From assembly GCA_023212645.1 (NCBI GenBank), contig JALBYC010000013.1, positions 1 through 64,000 of the forward strand: a DNA stretch of 64,000 bases, given 5' to 3'. The notes beneath the pieces were generated by a model. It did no database searches. It was not told the origin of the DNA and was given only the letters and a program-made list of their open reading frames with translations. The position numbers and the translations under genes were made by a program. Origin of the DNA: Farysia itapuensis. Lineage: Eukaryota > Basidiomycota > Ustilaginomycetes > Ustilaginales > Ustilaginaceae. This document shows positions 9,992-20,127 of the stretch, one piece after another. Positions within the stretch are counted from its first letter, which is position 1; every line of letters begins with the position of its first letter.

Positions 9992-11409
9992 TCACATTGC
10001 GTGCAAGCGGAAGAAGGACGAAAGTGCGGCGTCTATCTGAGGTTTCTGCGCAGTGACGGAAAGCAATTCATGAGCCTGCAAGACGCGCGAGGAGAGAAAG
10101 TCAGTACACGACTGTTGGCACGAAGGTCGCGGGCGGTACATACTTTGAGATTGCCAGGAAACTGTCCCGAGTCTTTTGCCTTTGCCATTCTGCGCTCTTT
10201 CTTTAGGTCTGCGATCAGGGCTGTTGCGCGCTGCAGTTGTCGGGACTGAGATTCGAGGGTCTTGTTGAGCTCGATAATTTGCTCTGCTTCTGGCAGCAGC
10301 ATCTGCTCCAGCTCAGACTGTGCTATAGGTCAGTAAAATGGTCTGTGTAGAGGTCGCGAGGTGTGACTTACAGTTTCAGCATTCATTCCAAGTTGCACAC
10401 CTGCACTCGCACCGGCTTCGGCGTGTAGCAGAGAGCCTTCCTCTTCGAGACGCCAGGACAGCATGCTGCTCGGCAGTTCTCGGCGAGTCGCGGTTCCGAG
10501 TGGCATACGAGCGAGTGGAGGCACTAGGCCTGACTCGAGCTTGGCGTCGATGCGGTTCAGCGCCTTGGTCAGCGAGTCTGCCACCATTGACCGAATGTTC
10601 TTTGGCATCGAATTAAGCAATGGACTGAGACAGAATACAACCCGAGGTCAATTTGCTGCACATGATTCCCGTGGCGCAAACACTTACATTGCGGTCCGCC
10701 AGACCAATCCGCCCTCTGAGCTGACGCACTCGCGTTCTTGGACGCTGAGCTTGCGCCATTTGCGCATGCGCTCACGTTCGGCAGGCCATCCTTTCCTCTT
10801 TTGCGTCTTGGACGAACCTCCTGCTCGCTTCGTGCCCTGCTCCGCTTCGGACATATCAGATGCATCACCGCCCGAAAGATCCTCTTCCTCGTCGTCTTCT
10901 GCTTCAGAAACGCCGTCGACCAAGGAGACGTCGGACTCTTCAGCGGCTGTGCTGGGAGCTCTGCGGGCCGGCGGTGGTTTAGGCGGAGCTGCCTTGGCTT
11001 TTGTAGGTGGCTTGTATCGAGCTGTGGGTATTGTCTTGGGCGCTGGTGCGGCAGCGGCACGCGCGAGTATAGACGAGCCCTTCGCCTTCTTGCCGCCTCC
11101 TTTTGTTTTAACAGCTGCGAGTATCGTCGACGTACTCGGCGCGTCAAGGATCCGGCTACTGCTGGACGCAGCCATGGATGTGTTCGCTGTGCGCTTTGAC
11201 GCACTTCCCGAGGGCTTACCGCGTTTCTTGGGAGCGCTAAAGGGAGTCATTGTCATGGAATCGTCCAGAATACGGCTGTTCAAGTTGGACGGACGTTGAG
11301 CCTTTTTGGCTGCCGGCGTGCGTGCAGATGTAGAAGCGATGGAGAGATTAGCTGCATCTTTGCGCGGTCTGCCCTTCTTCTTGGCAGGGAGAGAGGATGA
11401 GGACGACAT
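9992..11409 (-). CDS. CENP-Q (Okp1/Fta7)-like inner kinetochore protein, candidate
   Basis: Four exons (11409-10688, 10624-10372, 10317-10144, 10075-9992) joined at GTAAGT/GTATGT donors and CAG acceptors give 410 residues with the frame kept throughout. The N-terminal half is disordered and basic, with an AT-hook-like KKKGRPRK at residues 9-16 and an acidic Glu/Asp/Ser patch. The C-terminal half begins with RKWRKLS and continues as long helices: LTKALNRIDAKLE, then LEQMLLPEAEQIIELNKTLE and LIADLKKERR. It ends with an AHELLS motif. This order (W-x-x-L entry, paired helices, terminal H-x-LL) fits CENP-Q. CENP-Q pairs with CENP-U in the CCAN at centromeric nucleosomes. The partner-like gene is divergently transcribed 164 bp away. 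The family call is inference from architecture; the exon model is strong. Confidence 0.55.
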
Positions 11410-11573
11410 TGCTCGAGTGATGATGGTGGTGGATGTGCAGAAAGTGTGTTTGTTGACCGCGTTGTTCGCAAAGTGTGTGAACGCGTCAAAACTCAACGGC
11501 GCGTTTTGACATTTGACCTTCATCATCAACACACCCCTTTCCTTTCCTCCTCCCCTTCTTCGCACACACCACA
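11410..11573. promoter_or_regulatory. Shared divergent promoter of the CENP-Q-like and CENP-U-like genes
   Basis: Only 164 bp separate the two start codons (11409 minus, 11574 plus). The segment contains pyrimidine-rich stretches close to the plus-strand ATG. With so little space, both promoters must overlap, which would favour co-expression of the two proteins. No specific factor site was recognised. Confidence 0.5.
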
Positions 11574-13162
11574 ATGACTGGTCGCGGCAATGCACGAAGT
11601 GGACTGAGCCGAACGAGCGCTGCAGCCGGTCCCTCTTCACACAGGTTCCAGGATCGTCGTCAGGAACGCATGCGTGGAGCAGGTACTCAGGTAGCAATCC
11701 AGCGAGACTTTCAGTTCAAGCTGCCGCCTTCTGCTCGTCCAACGGCTCCTGCTGCGTCTACGCCTTCGAGTTCGCGCAAGAGGGGTCGTCCCTCTGGATC
11801 GGGGAAGCAGAGATCCAGTCTGTCCAACGTCTCGTCCAGTGACGCTGCCAGTCCGCGTGGTGATGCATCGAGTAGCGTCGGTGTGCCAAGACGGGCTGCT
11901 CGACCACCTCCGCCCATCAGCAGCACGCCCGCCGCCTCTCGCACACTGCCAAAACCCCGCCGCTCTCCCCTCTTCCGAGGAGCAAGCCAAGAGGACGACG
12001 AGGATGGAGACGAACTCGGAAGCCAGATTGGCGACGATGACGACGAGGCTTTCGTCGACGAGCCGTTCGTGCAGCAAGACGATGAGTGGAATACCAGCGT
12101 ACCACAGGTTGATACTTCCCTGCCCATGATCCCATCGCCATCCACGCCCGGACTGCGCAGCGACGCCGTCCCACGCATGCGTCCCAGTCTGGCAGCTTCC
12201 AGTGTGGGCAACTTGACATTGGGCGACAACGAGGAATACCGAGACTCGCCCTCATCGCGCGCAGCCAATCGAAATCTCGATGCCAGGAAACGCAAGCGTC
12301 AAAGCAGTCCCGGCGCGGCAGAAGGACGCAAACGCAAAACAGCCGCGCCGAAGAAAGCCACAGCAGCAGCAGCAGCGACAAAGGCGAAATCGCGCCAGCC
12401 GGGACGTGCCGTTGTCAGTGTGCCTGTCGACTATGACCAAGACGACTCGCTGCAAGATCGCACTATCATGGAGCAGCAGCGAGCAGGTAGCTCGAGTCGT
12501 CGGCTGGCATCAGACGATACTTCAACCCGTCCTCGACGTCTTTCCGCCGTGCAGGGTAGAGATATGCACAAGCGTCTCAAACGCGCCCTGACTCTGGTAT
12601 TCTCCCCCTCGGAAGCGGCCAATCTACCCTACGCCGACGAGTCGAGCAGTACGGTGGTGACGAAGAAGCGCAAGTCGCGCAAGTACCTCAACGACGTCGA
12701 CGTGCTCTGGTCCTTTGTCGACGACGAACTGCGCGTGGCTATCGAAGAGCAACCGGCCAAAGCACCCTTCTTGGCGCTCAAGTCGCTCCGCAAGAGTGTT
12801 CGGGCCAACTTCCTCGCGCTGAGTGAAAAGACCGACGGACGTACGACGCTGATTTCGCACCTCGTACGCGCACGCAAACACAAACGCGACCTGCGCAAAC
12901 AGGTCTTCGCCACCCGTTCCGAACTGAGTAAACTCACCATCCTCGCGCACGACCGACAAAAGGAACTCGATTCATGGAAGCAAGAAGTCAATGTAAGTTT
13001 TCTCTCAACCTCCTCATCGCACGCCTGCGCCAGATTCCTCCCCGGGGAACATCGTACTGATCTCTTTTTCGCGTACTGCGCGAACGCACGCATGCACAGG
13101 ATGTACGCAAAGTCAACTCTTTCCTCGGAAATCTGCGCGACATGGCTTCTGCATGGTCCTAG
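11574..13162 (+). CDS. CENP-U (Ame1/Mis17)-like inner kinetochore protein, candidate
   Basis: Two exons, 11574-12992 and 13100-13162, separated by a 107-nt GTAAGT...CAG intron, give 493 residues. The C-terminus ends in DVRKVNSFLGNLRDMASAW only after splicing. Near the N-terminus, RMRGAGT (residues 32-38) recalls the short Arg-Gly motif with which Ame1/CENP-U docks on the Mis12 complex. The middle is disordered with acidic (GDDDDEAFVDE) and basic (RKRKRQSS, GRKRK) blocks. The last 150 residues are helical: a VDVLWSFVDDELRVAI segment, then Arg/Lys-rich coiled coil (RARKHKRDLRKQ, SELSKL). This matches the general build of CENP-U. It faces the CENP-Q-like gene head-to-head and converges with the thiolase gene 89 bp downstream. 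Family assignment is inference. Confidence 0.55.
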
Positions 13163-13251
13163 AACCCCACACTCTCTCTCTCGTACATATATACCCCAGA
13201 CAGACGGCCTGAAATGAATTGTCAAAATTTCAGAAGTGATAGTGCTGTGGT

Positions 13252-14829
13252 TTAGGCTTCACGTTTGATGATGATGGCGGAAGCGCCTCCGCCTCCGTTG
13301 CAGACACCGGCACAGCCGTACTGGCCGGGCTTGAGAGCGTGTGCGAGCGTGACGACGATTCGGGCACCCGACGAACCAATAGGGTGACCCAGCGACACAC
13401 CTCCACCAAGAACATTGACCTTGCTGGCATCAAGCCCCAGCATCTCGTTGTTGGCAAGCGCGACGGCCGAGAAAGCCTCGTTGATCTCAAACAGGGAAAT
13501 GTCGTCCTTGGTCAGACCGGCGCGCTCCAGCGCTTTGGGAATGGCATAGGCGGGTGCGATGGGGAAGTCAATCGGCGCACAGGCGGCGTCGGCAAAGGCG
13601 ATAATCTTGGCCAATGGCTTCAGACCGAGCTTCTGCACTTCCGCACCCGATGCAAGCACCACGGCCGAAGCACCGTCGTTCAAGGTAGACGCATTGGCGG
13701 CAGTCACGGTGCCGTTCTTGTCAAACACGGGTCGCAGGGTGGGGATCTTTTCCAGCTTGACGTTCTTGTACTCTTCATCCTCGGAAACGACGACGTTGCC
13801 CTTCTTGTCGGCAATGGTGACCTCGGCAATCTCGTTGGCGAAGGCCTTGGATTTCCAAGCCTCGGCAGATCGACGGTACGACTCGATGGCGTACGCATCC
13901 TGAGCTTCACGGGTGAGCGACATCTTCTTAGCCGTGTTCTCGGCACAGACGCCCATAGCCACCTGGTTGGTCACATCATGCAGACCGTCCTTGACGATCG
14001 CGTCGAGCGCCTGGACGTGGCCAAATGTAGCACCTCGAGGCAAGTAGTAACTGCAAAAAGAGGCAGAGACTGTGGTCAGCGCGAATTGCAGTGGAAATTG
14101 CCGGCAAGGTGTAGCGATTTCCCCGTGCTAAAATATTGCCGCAAAGGATTTCGGGCGTTGGATCTGCGGCTATACCGGGCAAATGACCCCCCAGACCCGA
14201 CCCCTTGGCTTAGCGCAGACTGTCTAGGACCACCTAGAGAAGCTCTGTGCAGAGGCAATACACGGCCCATTCTGGCAAAGGGAATGCACGAGCGTGAGAT
14301 GGCGGAAGAGATACTTACGGAGCGTTGGACATGGATTCCATGCCACCAGCGACCATGACGGCGCGCTGGCCAAGGGCAATGTTCTGAGCAGCGAGCGAGA
14401 TAGACTTCATGCCGGAAGCGCAGACCTTGTTGATCGTCGTTGCTTCTGTCGTCTCGGGGCATCCAGAGCCAAGGACGACCTGTCGGGCCGGAGCCTGACC
14501 TACGTTACCCTGAAGCACATTACCCATGTAGATTTCCTCAATCTGGTCGGGCTTGAGTCCAGCACGCTCAATGGCAGCCTTGACGGCCACCACGCCGAGC
14601 TCGGGAGCAGTGACCTTCTTCAACGCACCATTGAACGAGCCAATGGGCGTGCGTGCGGCGGAAACAATAAAAACGTCGTTGATCTGCGACTGTTGCCAAC
14701 ACATCCAACGTCAGCGCCACACTTGGTGCAGAACAGCGGTCACAGACACGTGTCGCGACGCAAGGTACGTACCATGATGCGAGCAGTTTGAGTCAATCGT
14801 GCAACGGCAGTCGGGTAGAATGCGGGCAT
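13252..14829 (-). CDS. ERG10: Acetyl-CoA C-acetyltransferase (thiolase)
   Basis: Three exons (14829-14773, 14689-14319, 14050-13252) give 408 residues. The enzyme condenses two acetyl-CoA to acetoacetyl-CoA, the entry to the mevalonate pathway, or runs in reverse in ketone and lipid breakdown. Visible thiolase motifs are the nucleophile Cys in NKVCASGMKS, the GGMESMSN loop, NASTLNDGA, the NEAFSAVA block and the C-terminal active-site Cys/Gly segment GCAGVCNGGGGASA, with GHPIGSSGAR before it. Exon 1 encodes only 19 residues (MPAFYPTAVARLTQTARIM). It is Arg-containing and may act as a short mitochondrial leader; the residue after the splice begins SQINDVF. Intron 2 is unusually long for this window (268 nt), but nothing recognisable is inside it. 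Confidence 0.93.
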
Positions 14830-15030
14830 CTGCTCAGAAAGAAAGGGAGCGCGGGTCGAGGATCGATATCGATTTGGAAGAAGCGTCCCACACATCGGCC
14901 CATTTTGCAGCGAATTGAGCGCCGTTCTGCAGCTCTTCAACTCGAAATCAACACAACAAATGATCTGACAATCGAACAAATACAATTTTGGCGCGATCTG
15001 CGCAGTGTGGCTCTTCTACAAGTACATTCT

Positions 15031-16903
15031 CTACTTGGCCGACGTCACCCGGGCAGGTAGAGTGTTTGCGCTCGAGCTGGAATGCAGGTTAGACGAAGCC
15101 GTGGATGGACTGGCGTAGAGAGACATGGCAGTGAGGGGGAAGGTGCGTCGCTCGTCCTTCATTCCGGCAATAGGTCGAGAGGGTAGGGAAGGTGCTTCGA
15201 CACGGCCCTGGAACTGTTTGCTTACGGCTTGAACCGAGAAAGCGCCTCCTGGTCTCGGCGGATCTCTGTTGAAACTGACAGTGCTCGACTCCACCTTGAC
15301 AGGTCTTGGCTTTTGATTAGACAGCGGTGACTGCCCACTGGTAGAGCGCGAGAACTCTGCGGGAATAGTGTCGCTCAGGGGCGAGTGAGTGCCACGCGAG
15401 GATCCGCCGGTGCCGTCACACTGATGTCGGTTGCACGCATCGCGCCGGACAAAGGAGCGTCCACACGACTCGCAGCGGAATTTTTTACCAGGCGTGCCTA
15501 AACCGAGTGAGACCAGTCCGCCCGTGTCACCGCCCGAAACCTCTTGTGGATCTCCCTTGATACCTGGCTCGGCTTCTTTCTCGTGAATGCTCGCAACGTG
15601 TCTCTGCAGATCGTGCTTGCGGCTGAACGCTCGACCACCTTCAGACTTGCAGCTGGGGTATGGACATGCGAATGGTTTAGAGCGGTTCGGGTCTGGATCA
15701 TGTGTGGCCAGATGCGTGTTCAAGTTGTACGCCCGTGCGAACGCTTTGTCGCATTTGGTGCACGCAAAGCGCTTCGAAGGACTCGTTCCGTTGCGGGTGC
15801 GCGAAGTGTCAGCAACCGAAGCGCTGGAGACGGACGACTTGCGACTCTCATCAGGTGTTGCAGCCGAGGGGTTGGCAAGATCCAGGGATGCACGGGCGGC
15901 TGCAGCTGCTGCAGCGGCAGCATCAGCTGCCTGCTGAAGTGCTTTCTGAGCAGCTTCTTCATGCTCGGCTCCTAAACGCTTGAGAGCAATGGCAAGGGCT
16001 CGCTGATCTTCCTCGGTGCCTCCCAACAAGCCAGTTTCGGCATTGAGCCCAATGGCCATAGCTGCTGCGGCCAGATCAATCCCTCCAAACGGAGTTGAGC
16101 TGGGCGCTTCCTCGGTGGCGTGGATACTGTCGATATCCTGCAAAAGTGCATCGGCTGCTCTCTCTTCTTCCTCGAGCGTCATCGCCCGTGTGCTCGGCTC
16201 GTCCTGCGTGTCTTGTCCCGCCTGATCCACGCTGGTCGACGGCGACGAGAGACTGGTTCGCGGACCTTCGAGCGAGTCTGAGCGGACCTTGAGCGCTCGG
16301 TCCAGATTCTGTGGGTACTGATATTGCGCAAATGTGTTTTGAAATCGGTGGCTGATTAGGCTGGATGCATCGAATCCTGCAGCCTCGGACGGTGGCGATG
16401 ATCTGCTCTCTTCCAGACCCAGGTTGAGCTGCTGCCGCTTCTGGCCGGCCGCTTTTTCCATGTCGGCCTGCATTGCTGTTGTGCGGCTGTTTGCTGAAGC
16501 AGGGGGAATGATAGCATGCGTACTGCCTGAAGCAGCCGAATCATCAACGGCGGCAGACTTGAGCAACGCCTCGACCTGCGCTTGCACAGCTTGGGCATCT
16601 AGCATAGCCAGCCCGGCTTCTTTACTGTCATCCTGCGCGGCGGTGAAGGAGTCTGCTTCGTTTGGATGCGCGACTGCACCAATGTCCTCCGGCATAGTGG
16701 ATGACATGGCGGCGATCGTGTCGCTGGCTAACGAGTCTGGGAGTAGGTCAGCTGAGACAGTGGCAGTCGTGCTCGGCAGCGTCAGGACATCGTCGACTGC
16801 GGGTTTTGCGGGAGAGGACGACGTGGCCTCGGAAGCGGTGCCACGCCCGCCGGCATGTTGCTTGCGCGCAATGGTGGGGGTGATGCGAATGGAAGCCCCG
16901 TTT
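15031..16903 (-). CDS. C2H2 zinc-finger transcription factor, Crz1 type
   Basis: The zinc-finger region, about residues 380-510 of the open frame, has three fingers. The first is FACTKCDKAFARAYNLNTHL. The second is split, CPYPSC with a SEGGRAFSRKHDLQRH end. The third is FRCESCGRSFVRRDACNRHQ. RAYNL, then R-x-HD-x-x-RH, then R-x-DA-x-x-RH is the arrangement of Crz1, the calcineurin-activated factor for calcium and cell-wall stress. The N-terminus is uncertain. An acceptor at 16904-16905 with a CTGAC branch-like site opens the frame, with ASIRIT a few residues in, and the first in-frame ATG is at 16707. A tiny exon at 17408-17386 could supply an in-phase start but has a weak GTAATG donor. Poly-Ala and Ser-rich stretches fill the middle. 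Confidence 0.78.
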
Positions 16904-17883
16904 CTATCATACACAAGGACGAAAGAGGGTCAGCACACGTTTAGAGGCAGGAGAATTGCAAGGTATGGTGGGACAGTGTGCTGCTGCGGACAAACACTGG
17001 AAGCGTGCTTGCTGAAAGTTGCTCGACTGCGGCAGAACTGCGGTAGGACAAGGGACTATAGCCAACGAGGGGGAGAGATTCTCGTGTGCGCGACGCGGGA
17101 CTCTACACCACAGCTAGGGACGCAAGCGGAAATACTTACCCTGTACCTCTGTAGACAGGAAGTGGGGCTTGCGATGTAGCAAAGGTGAGGTGCCGGTGTT
17201 GGGGGGGAGCTGCGCTCCAGATGCCTTGCTGCGGTTGGCCTTGGTCGGGGGTAGTTGCAACTGCTGGCCGCAGTCGAATAAAATGTTGGAAGCCTCCGTC
17301 CCACCGAGCTCACCGGCAAGAGAAAAATCCCAAAATCACGTGACCAAAGTTGCGAATGGATTTCAATTTCGGGCGAAAGCATTACCTGTCCAGCTCTGCA
17401 CGACCCATGTCGACATCCTGGCTAATGACGTGCGAGCTTGGCAAATGAGTGGCTGGAAGACAGGAGTGTTTCGCCGTGCAGCCGTCCCCTATCTAAGTGC
17501 TGTTGTTCATGAACTCTGCGACGCAGTCAAAAATTAGACTCAAAATGAAATCTGCGCAGTGTCTGCCGCAACAGCACGAGTTGTACATCTATTCCGCATG
17601 TGAAGCAGCATGTGTTCTCCGGGAGTATGCCAGTCAAAGCCCTGGTGCTGATAAGCAAAAGGAAAATACCAGCATGGCGTAAAGGTCTAAAAGTCTGCGC
17701 CCACGCCGTGTTGTGGCGGCCGTGCTGCAATACGATAAGCGCAAGCTCCCATGGCATCGTGATGTCCACGCCTAAGCTTCTTGTTTTTCATCGCGTGTTG
17801 ACAACGCATGGTCCTGCACTGTCCTCCTTCCTCTTTCAACCCGCTTGCGACGACTGTATCTCCTCTACCTCCTTTGTGTTGCA
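16904..17883. other. Divergent upstream region of the Crz1-type gene and the SKN1/KRE6 gene
   Basis: About 980 bases. On the minus strand a consensus donor (GTAAGTATT) begins near 17143 and an acceptor ends at 16904, so a 5'-leader intron of the zinc-finger gene is likely here. An E-box palindrome TCACGTGA lies at 17336-17343, a typical bHLH site (Cbf1, Pho4 or SREBP type). The remainder shows no supported gene. Confidence 0.4.
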
Positions 17884-20025
17884 ATGTCGGCTCGATCTTC
17901 ACCAGGTCAGGATGACTATGTCTTTTCGTTCCACCGAAGAAAGTATTCGAGCCCAACGAGCAGCGAGCCTAGTCATGCTGCTTCAGCTGTGTCCACTTGG
18001 GATACCAAGTCCACCGATGCTCTTCAGCTCAGCCGCGATAGCAGCAGGAGTGGCAAGTATCTGGCGCCTCGTTATGTAAATGCGGTAAGCACTTTTGCGA
18101 GTGAGTACGACCCAGGTCTGGCGCTGAAACCAGCTTTGCATCAACACTTTTAGGGCATGTCGCGTCCGATTTCCAGCGTCCCGCACGATCAGCGAGTCAA
18201 CCCAAGAGGAACACGAGACACCTTTGGCCTGCCTACTTCTCTGACAGGCACGCCAGAAGACGGGAGTGGGTTCGAGTACAGTCGGGAAACACCCATGCTA
18301 TGCGCTAGCCCTTACTCCTGGGACATTATGGAAGGCAAAGACGAACCAGACGACGAATTGCACAACCCCGACATCTTCCAGGAGCCACAAAGCGGCTGCT
18401 GCGGCGGCATGTTCAACAAGCGAGGAGTACTGAATGTTGGCCTGCTTGTTCTCTTGAGCCTCTTGCTGCTCTTGCTCTTTGCCGGATTCCCTATTATGCA
18501 GTACTATACACGCTTGCGGGATACCAAGAGAGGGGGGTACAATTTGGGCGGCGTCAATGCTTCCGGCCAGGTCGCTTTTATACCTGGCATGAGATCTGCG
18601 CTTATTGACGTCGACACGCCTCCCGACGCCTACACAACGCAAAGTCCTGACGGCACACGAACGATGAAACTCGTCTTCTCTGACGAGTTCAACGTCGAGC
18701 ATCGCACGTTCTACCCTGGGGATGACCCCTTCTGGGAAGCGTCTGATCTGCATTACTGGGCCACAGGTAATTACGAGTGGTACTCACCCGACGCAGTCAC
18801 CACCAGGGACAGCAAATTGCAGATCAGCCTGGAAGAGGTCGTCTCCCACAACCTCAACTTTCGCGGTGGGTTTTTGAGCTCGTGGAACAAGTTTTGTTTT
18901 ACGGGAGGTTACCTGGTGGCGAGTGTCCAGCTTCCTGGTGCGGCCAATGTGGCTGGACTGTGGCCCGCGTTTTGGGCTATGGGCAACCTTGGACGAGCAG
19001 GGTACGGCGCGACTACCGACGGCACATGGCCCTACTCGTATTCCGCCTGTGACGTCGGCACGTTGATGAACCAGACCGACGCCAACGGTAACCCGGCAGC
19101 GGCAGCAACGGGCGGGGATGTCATGTGGAATCGAAGGTACAACTCCAAGGCACTGTCTTTCTTGCCCGGCCAGCGCTTGTCAGCCTGCACGTGTCCACAC
19201 GAAGACCACCCTGGTCCCAAACTGAGCGACGGCTCTTGGCGAGGTCGTTCCGCCCCCGAAATCGACGTCTTCGAAGCCCAAGTGGACGGAACACTGGGCA
19301 TGACCGTATCGCAATCCATGCAGACAGCTCCCTTCAACATGTACTACAACTTGACCAATTCTACAGGCCCAGCGTACGAGTTCTTCCAAACTCAGTCGCA
19401 CCTGAACATTTACAACGGACAGAACGACCAGCAGGCGCTGAGTGGGATTTCGGTCGCGTCGCAGGGAGCAGTGCAGCGTGGTGGTGACGACAGCTTTACC
19501 ACGTACGGCTTTGACTGGACGCCAGGAGCGTCTGGATCGATCGAGTGGGTTTCCGACGGAAAGCGGGCGTGGAAGGTACACGCGGCTGCACTCGAAGCCG
19601 ACGCAGTCTCGCAAATCAGCAGCCGACCCATACCCGAGGAGCCCATGTATATCATCTTCAATCTGGGCATCAGCGAGAATTTCGGCCAGCCGGCGTGGTC
19701 CAAGCTGAAATTCCCGGCCCAGATGAAGATCGACTGGGTGCGCGTCTACCAAGACGCGCACGCTGAAAACGTCGGCTGCGACCCCAAGGACTTCCCCACG
19801 ACCAAGTACATTGAGCGCCACAGAGAGGCCTACTACAACCCCAACTTTACTGTGTGGGGCGGCAGCCGCGAGGAAGGAGGATACGGCGCTCTGTGGCCGC
19901 GAAACCGTCTCTATCCGCAAGGATGCAGTGCGCCCACGAGCGTAAACCCAGGCTCGCCCGTACAGCCCTACCCACAAGCAAGTCCCGTCCCCTCGAGCGA
20001 GATCGCCGTCGGACAATCGCGTTAG
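17884..20025 (+). CDS. SKN1/KRE6-type beta-1,6-glucan synthesis protein (GH16-like)
   Basis: Two exons, 17884-18084 and 18154-20025, with a 69-nt intron give 690 residues. The protein is type II: about 160 cytoplasmic residues, one transmembrane helix (VLNVGLLVLLSLLLLLLFAG), then a large lumenal domain. That domain is the SKN1/GH16 fold with KLVFSDEFN at its start, the GLWPAFWAMGN strand, the catalytic signature EIDVFE (near residues 436-441), TYGFDWTPG and the closing MKIDWVRVYQ. Family members act in the secretory pathway and are needed for beta-1,6-glucan of the fungal wall. S. cerevisiae has two copies, KRE6 and SKN1, and this sequence does not tell which it corresponds to. It converges with AFG2, 102 bp between stops. 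Confidence 0.93.
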
Positions 20026-20127
20026 AATCAATCCCCCCTAAACCGCAAATGTTGCACGTTAGAGACAGTCACTGTGTAGAGAGAGGTATCATATGCAAAT
20101 TTCCGCCCGTGCGAGCGTGCCCCGGAA

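Noticed and set aside
13339..14358. A 339-codon plus-strand frame opposite thiolase
   Set aside because: Antisense shadow of the thiolase exons; no motif of its own, and it runs through the thiolase intron.
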